Part shown: one piece after another, positions 59,438 to 64,000 of the stretch
Numbering within the stretch: the stretch's first letter is position 1
How the letters are laid out: each line of letters opens with the position of its first letter
NCBI RefSeq assembly: GCF_900639985.1
Contig: NZ_CAAAIM010000008.1
Coordinates: 124,001 to 188,000, forward strand
Reading direction: 5' to 3'
DNA length: 64,000 bases
From: Legionella rowbothamii
GTDB taxonomy: Bacteria > Pseudomonadota > Gammaproteobacteria > Legionellales > Legionellaceae
Position numbers and translations under genes: made by a program
Notes under the pieces: generated by a model
The model's input: only the letters and a program-made list of their open reading frames with translations
The model's database searches: none
What the model was told of the DNA's origin: nothing

Positions 59438-59896
59438 ATGGATATTTACGATTATCTGAAAATGGATCATCAAAAAGTAGACCAATTATTTAAGTTATTT
59501 GAACACTCAAAAATAGAGCAGCGGAAGAAAGATATTATGCTGATGATCCATAAAGAACTCATCGTGCATGCTCATGCAGAGCAAGAAACTTTTTATAAAA
59601 CGGTGGAAGACTATCCAGAAACATTAGAATTAGCACACCATGGCGAAAAAGAACATCGTGAAATAGAGGCACAACTTAAGAAAATTATCGAATCTAATCA
59701 TAATCAATGGCATGAAGCGGTCATCTCTTTAAAAGAATTAGTAACACATCATGTCAAAGAAGAGGAAAGTGAAATATTTAATAAAGCTAAAAAAGTACTT
59801 TCACAAGAAACAGCTTTTCTTCTCAAGGAAAAAATGCATTTTCTCAAAGGGATATTTCTAAACTGGTTGATGAAAAAAGAAAATGAGCCTATTTAA
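59438..59896 (+). CDS. Hemerythrin-like (HHE) domain protein
   Basis: 152 residues, AGGAGA before the ATG. Diiron ligands: MDHQKVDQLFKLFE, HAHAEQETFYK, HHGEKEHREIE and HHVKEEESEIF. This is a four-helix HHE domain without other parts. Such proteins bind oxygen, NO or iron and appear in stress responses. It lies directly after the zinc dehydrogenase and 60 nt before the SDR gene. Confidence 0.9.
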   Translation: MDIYDYLKMDHQKVDQLFKLFEHSKIEQRKKDIMLMIHKELIVHAHAEQETFYKTVEDYPETLELAHHGEKEHREIEAQLKKIIESNHNQWHEAVISLKELVTHHVKEEESEIFNKAKKVLSQETAFLLKEKMHFLKGIFLNWLMKKENEPI

Positions 59897-59955
59897 AAAT
59901 AGTATGTAGGTATTTTCGTGGTCTTTTTATAATCAAGTTGAATAAGGATATTGCT

Positions 59956-60822
59956 ATGACTAAAAAGCCAACGCCTCCGTTTCCCCCACAGCCTATAACA
60001 CCTCCGGGCGCTGAGCATAAAATGGACCCGAAACCCCATTATAAGGCAACATCGTATAAACCCGCTGGGAAATTGAAAAATAAAGTAGCCTTGATAAGTG
60101 GAGGTGACTCGGGAATAGGCCGTGCTGTTGCTTTGATATTTGCGCGGGAAGGGGCTGATGTGGCTTTAGTTTTTTTACCCGAAGAAAAACACGATGCAGA
60201 AAAAATTAAGCAAGAAATTGAAGCGGTGGGTAGACACGTCCTGCTTATTCCTGGCGATTTAAAGCAAGTAGAGTTTTGTGAAAAAGTAGTAACAAATACA
60301 ATCGAACGTTTTAAAAAAATAGATATCTTGGTTAATAATGCCGCTTTTCAGAAGCATCAACCAAATCTAGAGGCCGTGAGTATGGAACAGTGGGATCTTA
60401 CCTTTAGGAGTAATATTTATGGTTATTATTTACTCTGTAAATATGCAGTACCGCACATGAACGCTGGAAGTGTGATTATCAATACGGGTTCAATTACCGG
60501 TTTAGAAGGAAGTAAGGAGCTATTAGATTATTCCTCCACTAAAGGAGCAATCCATTCTTTTACCAAATCCTTAGCTAAAAACTTGATAGAGAAGGGAATT
60601 CGGGTCAATTGTGTAGCTCCCGGCCCGGTGTGGACTCCTTTAAACCCAGCAGAAAATAAAGATAAAGACATAAAAAATTTTGGAAAAAACACAGGTATGG
60701 GTAGACCTGCTCAACCTGAAGAACTTGCTCCAGCATATGTATTTCTCGCGTCTAATGCTGATTCAGGATACATCAGCGGATTAATTCTTCCTGTCTTGGG
60801 AGGAGATACGATAGCAGGCTAA
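59956..60822 (+). CDS. Short-chain dehydrogenase/reductase (YghA-like)
   Basis: 288 residues from the ATG at 59956 (AAGGA, 7 nt). A proline-rich head (PTPPFPPQPITPPGAEHKM) precedes the SDR core: ISGGDSGIGRAVA, NNAAFQ, catalytic Ser in NTGSITGLEG and YSSTKGA (Tyr, Lys). The ~45-residue head plus GRPAQPEELAPAYVFLAS are usual for YghA/GsiB-type stress SDRs. Substrate unknown. Confidence 0.9.
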   Translation: MTKKPTPPFPPQPITPPGAEHKMDPKPHYKATSYKPAGKLKNKVALISGGDSGIGRAVALIFAREGADVALVFLPEEKHDAEKIKQEIEAVGRHVLLIPGDLKQVEFCEKVVTNTIERFKKIDILVNNAAFQKHQPNLEAVSMEQWDLTFRSNIYGYYLLCKYAVPHMNAGSVIINTGSITGLEGSKELLDYSSTKGAIHSFTKSLAKNLIEKGIRVNCVAPGPVWTPLNPAENKDKDIKNFGKNTGMGRPAQPEELAPAYVFLASNADSGYISGLILPVLGGDTIAG

Positions 60823-60890
60823 AAAGGGATTAAACTAAAAATAGTAGTGCCGCTGTAGGTTCAAAGGAAGATAGTTAAATATAGGAGAAA

Positions 60891-61397
60891 ATGATGAACG
60901 ATCATAAAGATATGCATATTACCACGGAAGTTTTTAACACCGCTGAGGCAGCTGAAAAGGCATATAATGATGCCATTGATGCAGGCTATTCGCCTCAAGA
61001 TATAACAGTAATCATGTCTGAAGATTCTAAAAATAAATATTACAATTCAGTTTTAGTTAAAGAGGGTTCTAAAGCCTCTGAAGGATTGGCAGTTGGCGGA
61101 GCAACTGGTGCAGCTTTAGGTGGGATAGTAGGGGCATTAGCTGCCTTAGGAACAAGCCTGCTTATACCAGGGTTAGGTTTGATCGTAGCAGGTCCTATTG
61201 CAGCAGGTCTAGCCGGGGCTGGGGCAGGGGGCATTACCGGAGGATTAGTGGGGTCTCTCATTGGCTGGGGTATATCTGAAGATAAGGCAAAAGTGATTGA
61301 AACAAAAATTCAATCGGGTGGGATTGCTTTAGGGGTTAAAGAGACCTTGCCTAATAGTAATTTATCTTCAAAATGGGAAAATTACCGTAATTACTAA
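60891..61397 (+). CDS. YflT-like stress protein with glycine-zipper membrane segment
   Basis: 168 residues. The N-terminal domain (VFNTAEAAEKAYNDAIDAGY then DITVIMSED) is of the general-stress YflT type. Residues about 60-125 are a long Gly/Ala zipper (GGATGAALGGIVGALAALG and LAGAGAGGITGGLVGSLIGW) able to insert in membranes. AGGAGA precedes the ATG. Last gene of the run, closed by a terminator hairpin. Confidence 0.8.
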   Translation: MMNDHKDMHITTEVFNTAEAAEKAYNDAIDAGYSPQDITVIMSEDSKNKYYNSVLVKEGSKASEGLAVGGATGAALGGIVGALAALGTSLLIPGLGLIVAGPIAAGLAGAGAGGITGGLVGSLIGWGISEDKAKVIETKIQSGGIALGVKETLPNSNLSSKWENYRNY

Positions 61398-61410
61398 TTA
61401 ACCGAAATGA

Positions 61411-61440
61411 TGCCAGTTTCTGCTTGCTGAGAGACTGGCA
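61411..61440 (+). terminator. Terminator-like hairpin closing the stress-gene run
   Basis: TGCCAGTTTCT and AGAGACTGGCA pair with one mismatch around GCTTGCTG, 14 nt after the glycine-zipper gene. AAAACTCATT follows. Confidence 0.65.
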
Positions 61441-61574
61441 AAACTCATTGAAGATATAGCACATGAGTCTCTTAATTTATGAAATACCCTTCAAAACTAT
61501 ATCGGATTAGCGGCTTTTTCGATTTAGGTAATAAAAGAATAAAACATCAATAAAGTGGAAAGTGTCATTAATAT

Positions 61575-61732
61575 GGCTTTGTTGCAACTCAGTGAATAGG
61601 GCAAGTACCATCTGACCAGCATTAAGATTAGGTCATCGTTTAAGATGACGCCACTTGAAACTGAGCATCGTTGATAGTCCACAAAAAATAAGAAAAATTC
61701 TATCGCATCAGACAACTTTTCGCGACAAAGCC
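61575..61732. mobile_element. 158-bp MITE-like element with IS6/IS26-like ends
   Basis: Left end GGCTTTGTTGCAACT and right end (reverse complement) GGCTTTGTCGCGAAAAG are imperfect inverted repeats resembling IS26-type GGCACTGTTGCAAA. The interior has no ORF. A single matching end occurs at 38226. Confidence 0.55.
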
Positions 61733-61755
61733 TTCAAAAGTTAAATGACGATGCC
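61733..61755. repeat. Solo end of the IS6 element found at 29481-30214
   Basis: TTCAAAAGTTAAATGACGATGCC matches the right terminus at 30194-30214 with one deletion. It abuts the 158-bp element directly. No transposase or opposite end here. Confidence 0.65.
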
Positions 61756-61840
61756 GATTTATGCTATTATAATACCATAAAGGACTCATATTAATCATAG
61801 TGATGTAAAACAAATCTTCAAATTGATATTAGAGGAAAAT

Positions 61841-63199
61841 ATGTGGGATAAAAAAGCTAAAGCGGAAAGGGTGGAAAGTAATATTTTTTTTAAAGAGCCA
61901 GAAACGAGTCAGACCATCCATTATGCATGGATAGGCCCCCCTACATACCACGATGAAGGGGCCGTTCCAGGCCATGACCTAGATGGCCCCATACAATTAG
62001 CACAAAAGTTACAAAGTCAAGGCACAAGGGTGAATACCATTAAGTTTTGGTGCATTAAAGAGTATCAAGATTTTTATCGCAGCGAGTTTTTAAAAGCCAA
62101 AGTGGATATTCAAGTTTGTGCCATTGAAGATTTGTTGGAGCACGAGCTGAAGGGCAATTTGGCTGAAGCCGCGCAACAATTTAAGGCTTACATGCAAAAA
62201 GTAAATTTTCCTAAATTGCCCACGGTTAGGGCTAGAGTTGAATTCAAAGATGGTTTTTCATTATTTTTACTCTTAACACAATCAGGCTATTTTCTTGATA
62301 CAAATGTAGTGCCGATCAAAAATAGGGAACGACTTGATTTGAATGGTGAAAAGCACTTTACTACATCAGGGAGGGGGGATAGTAGTTGGGATTTTTTCCT
62401 CATGTATTCCCCAATAGTAAAGGATCCGACCGCCATGCTCGTCTTTAACAGATGGATTGAAAAGCCGGAGTTTGCTAAGCGTGATGTTTTCCAAAATTTG
62501 AACATCCCCGTGATTTCAAATGTCTTCGGGTCTATATACGAGAGACTCGGAGTCCAAAAAACTTCCTATAGATCTTACTTTAGAAATTTATCTCATTTTT
62601 ACTGGCTAGATCCTGACCGAGTTGATTTATTTTTACAAAAAAGGGGGTTTGTTGATATCAATAGACAAAGTCAGTCACCAAATTTATATCTTTTGGAGAG
62701 TTGTAGTTTGCATTATGCAGCAGACGGGAGTCAATTATTCTTACCCATCAAGACTGACACGGCCTATGTTTTATTAAAGCACAATAAGATATTTTTTATC
62801 CATCGAAAAAATCACGAATTTGTTTGTGTAAAAGATATGCTCAGCAGCGTGCAAAAATATTTTCCTACACAGGACGAACCTGAACCGATTACAGACTCTG
62901 CTACAACACGGAAGGTCGCTTCATTCTTTTTAGAATTTCCTCATCCGCGATATATAAAAAATGAAAAGAACGCTACTTATCTGCACGAAGCGGTGCTTTT
63001 GCAGCGAGCGGACATGGTCCAGATACTTTTAGCAGATGGTGCAAATATGGATTTGCGAGCTACTTATCGGATTTTTCCGGACAATGAATGCATTGAGGTA
63101 ACTGCAGAAGAATTAGCCTCGTATTTAAATTATTCGGCGATTGAAGAAGTTTTTGCTAATCATTTGATGTCAATTTCACCTGGGAATAAGCGCTTCTAA
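61841..63199 (+). CDS. Glycosyltransferase-like effector candidate with C-terminal ankyrin-type segment
   Basis: 452 residues from the ATG at 61841 (AGAGGA upstream). The start resembles GT-A effectors: IHYAWIGPPTYHDEGAVPGH and NTIKFWCIKEYQDFY. The segment RVEFKDGFSLFLLLTQSGYF then LDTNVVP (D153, N155) occupies the place of the A-D-x-x-R/DxD motif, but the second Asp is Asn. Residues about 385-415 (ATYLHEAVLLQRADMVQILL) are one ankyrin-like repeat. Function is uncertain; a degenerate or differently liganded transferase is possible. Flanked by mobile-element debris. Confidence 0.6.
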   Translation: MWDKKAKAERVESNIFFKEPETSQTIHYAWIGPPTYHDEGAVPGHDLDGPIQLAQKLQSQGTRVNTIKFWCIKEYQDFYRSEFLKAKVDIQVCAIEDLLEHELKGNLAEAAQQFKAYMQKVNFPKLPTVRARVEFKDGFSLFLLLTQSGYFLDTNVVPIKNRERLDLNGEKHFTTSGRGDSSWDFFLMYSPIVKDPTAMLVFNRWIEKPEFAKRDVFQNLNIPVISNVFGSIYERLGVQKTSYRSYFRNLSHFYWLDPDRVDLFLQKRGFVDINRQSQSPNLYLLESCSLHYAADGSQLFLPIKTDTAYVLLKHNKIFFIHRKNHEFVCVKDMLSSVQKYFPTQDEPEPITDSATTRKVASFFLEFPHPRYIKNEKNATYLHEAVLLQRADMVQILLADGANMDLRATYRIFPDNECIEVTAEELASYLNYSAIEEVFANHLMSISPGNKRF

Positions 63200-63378
63200 A
63201 CAAAATCCAGGAGTAAAAATTTTTAGAGAAAGAGACATAGTCCACTGAACTTGACCCTCGGCCGGGAGCTTGGAAAAAAGGGCATGATCAATTTTCAATC
63301 TCTATGAGGGGTTTTATCCAGATAGCACGGGTTTGTCCTGATTTACCTTTTCATCCCTTATAGAATAAGGATTTTTGG
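63200..63378. other. Short gene-free stretch before IS debris
   Basis: No ORF or hairpin supported. It separates the effector candidate from the IS6-type end. Confidence 0.3.
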
Positions 63379-63540
63379 CTCCGTTGCAAAAAAAAACCGT
63401 GTACAAAAACACAGCTTCTGGATAGATCTCAGCTATAGATTCCAAATTGTTCATTAATAAATGAGCTCTCAGTCCGATTGCCACACATCCATAAATCGAA
63501 CTGTCCTTTTTTAAACATGCGCATAATTTCAAAAACCTTG
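63379..63540 (-). mobile_element. 3' remnant of an IS6/IS26-type element
   Basis: GGCTCCGTTGCAAA (63379-63392) matches the IS26-type terminal repeat at 12 of 14 bases. The minus strand then encodes a transposase-like end, KVFEIMRMFKKGQFDLW and on to SSFINEQFGIYS-stop, similar in pattern to the MIRKGQ...FGLAA ends of IS6 proteins. Truncated by the 140-bp repeat. Confidence 0.45.
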
Positions 63541-63675
63541 AGGTTATAGGAAATTCAAAGAGCGAAAGAATGAATTTTGTACAGTACTCATATCGTAGTT
63601 TATGACAGTTTTTGTTGTGAAACAGGGAAGATGGATAGAGGCAAGAATAAATTTACTCCATATAGGATGGTTAAT
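63537..63675. repeat. ~140 bp repeat, right copy (inverted partner at 30412-30555)
   Basis: Reverse complement of the left copy with about a dozen differences. Here it sits between a truncated IS6 transposase start (63680 onward) and the IS6-type end at 63379-63540, so it marks a rearranged junction. Confidence 0.8.
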
Positions 63676-64000
63676 TACAGAAAACGGATGGCCGCCTTTT
63701 TATTACGTCGCTTTTGCAGAAACACATCCAGTTCATAACCCTCATCATCCACAGCACGCCATAGATAATAAGTGGCTCCGCCAATACGCAATTGCTGCTC
63801 ATCCAAATGCCATCTATACGATGGTCTGGATGCTCGTTTCTTAATCAAGCTCTTAAAATGAGGACCCAATTTAATGTACCATTACCATTCGTTTTATAAC
63901 TGACATCAATCCCACGATCCAATAAGCGCTCTGAAACATCTCGGTAGCTGTCATTAAATCGGTAATAACTCCACACCGCAATACTGATTAGCTCGATAGG
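63676..64000 (-). pseudogene. IS6-family transposase remnant, running off the window
   Basis: Minus-strand reading from the edge: IELISIAVWSYYRFNDSYRD, VSERLLDRGIDVSYKT, then a frameshift, then GPHFKSLIKKRASRPSYRWH, LDEQQLRIGGATYYLWRA and DVFLQKRRNKKAAIRFL. It stops abruptly where the 140-bp repeat begins, so the catalytic C-terminal half is missing. Related to, but not the same copy as, the IS6 at 29.5 kb. Confidence 0.8.

Noticed and set aside
61040..61261. Minus-strand Pro/Ala-rich frame
   Set aside because: Mirror image of the Gly/Ala zipper codons of the real plus-strand stress gene.
63602..63844. Plus-strand 80-codon frame
   Set aside because: Spans the 140-bp repeat and the antisense of the IS6 transposase, so it is a junction artefact.

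Overview
The base composition (low GC), Shine-Dalgarno spacing and gene repertoire point to Legionella or a close relative. The evidence is a hel-type CzcCBA efflux operon, many eukaryotic-like secreted-effector candidates (protein kinase, F-box/ankyrin, leucine-rich repeat, lipid-kinase-like, serine hydrolase, glycosyltransferase-like), and Legionella-type secreted and beta-barrel protein relics. The species is not identified. A replication/partition module at 49.4-53.8 kb means the DNA could be a large plasmid or a chromosome carrying an integrated one.

Layout. 1-4.0 kb: helCBA-type metal efflux operon, with helA cut by the window edge. 4.3-11.2 kb: Ser/Thr kinase effector candidate, a ten-repeat ankyrin F-box protein with lipidation-like motifs at both ends, a LigB-type extradiol dioxygenase and a secreted neutral ceramidase. 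11.2-13.7 kb: decayed DNA with MITE-like repeats, a broken LuxR-type regulator and small unknown genes. 13.7-18.3 kb: a four-gene operon (glutamine-synthetase-like, aldehyde dehydrogenase, Fe-alcohol dehydrogenase, class I amidotransferase) suited to gamma-glutamylated amine catabolism. 18.4-29.4 kb: Ca2+/Na+ exchanger, quinol NO reductase, sterol-methyltransferase-like enzyme, GIY-YIG protein, a glutaredoxin-MauE fusion divergent from a MerR regulator, a CarF/PEDS1-like lipid desaturase, a CaaX-ended protein with an upstream in-frame amber codon, a TrmN6-like methyltransferase and a CvfB-like S1 protein.

29.4-32.3 kb is an insertion-sequence and pseudogene graveyard. 32.3-38.1 kb holds three same-strand effector candidates (LRR, lipid-kinase-like, large serine hydrolase with C-terminal membrane segment). 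38.6-47.7 kb holds metabolic and envelope genes, including a guanidine exporter under a clear guanidine-II (mini-ykkC) riboswitch. 47.9-48.9 kb is a shattered ligD gene. 49.4-53.8 kb is a divergent parA-parB-orf / rep module with palindromic operators and a long imperfect hairpin between parA and rep. 54.6-55.8 kb and 61.8-63.2 kb encode two glycosyltransferase-like effector candidates. Between them, 57.1-61.4 kb is a run of stress/storage genes (phasin-like, YqjD-like anchor, Zn-dehydrogenase, hemerythrin, SDR, glycine-zipper stress protein). The window ends in IS6-family debris.

Mobile DNA shapes the window. A family of about 90-160 bp elements with ends GGCACTTACTTAAG occurs four times (11.2, 12.0, 19.5, 19.9 kb). 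Two inverted copies of a ~140 bp sequence lie 33 kb apart (30.4 and 63.5 kb), each near IS6-family remnants, bracketing the effector/rep-par/stress segment.
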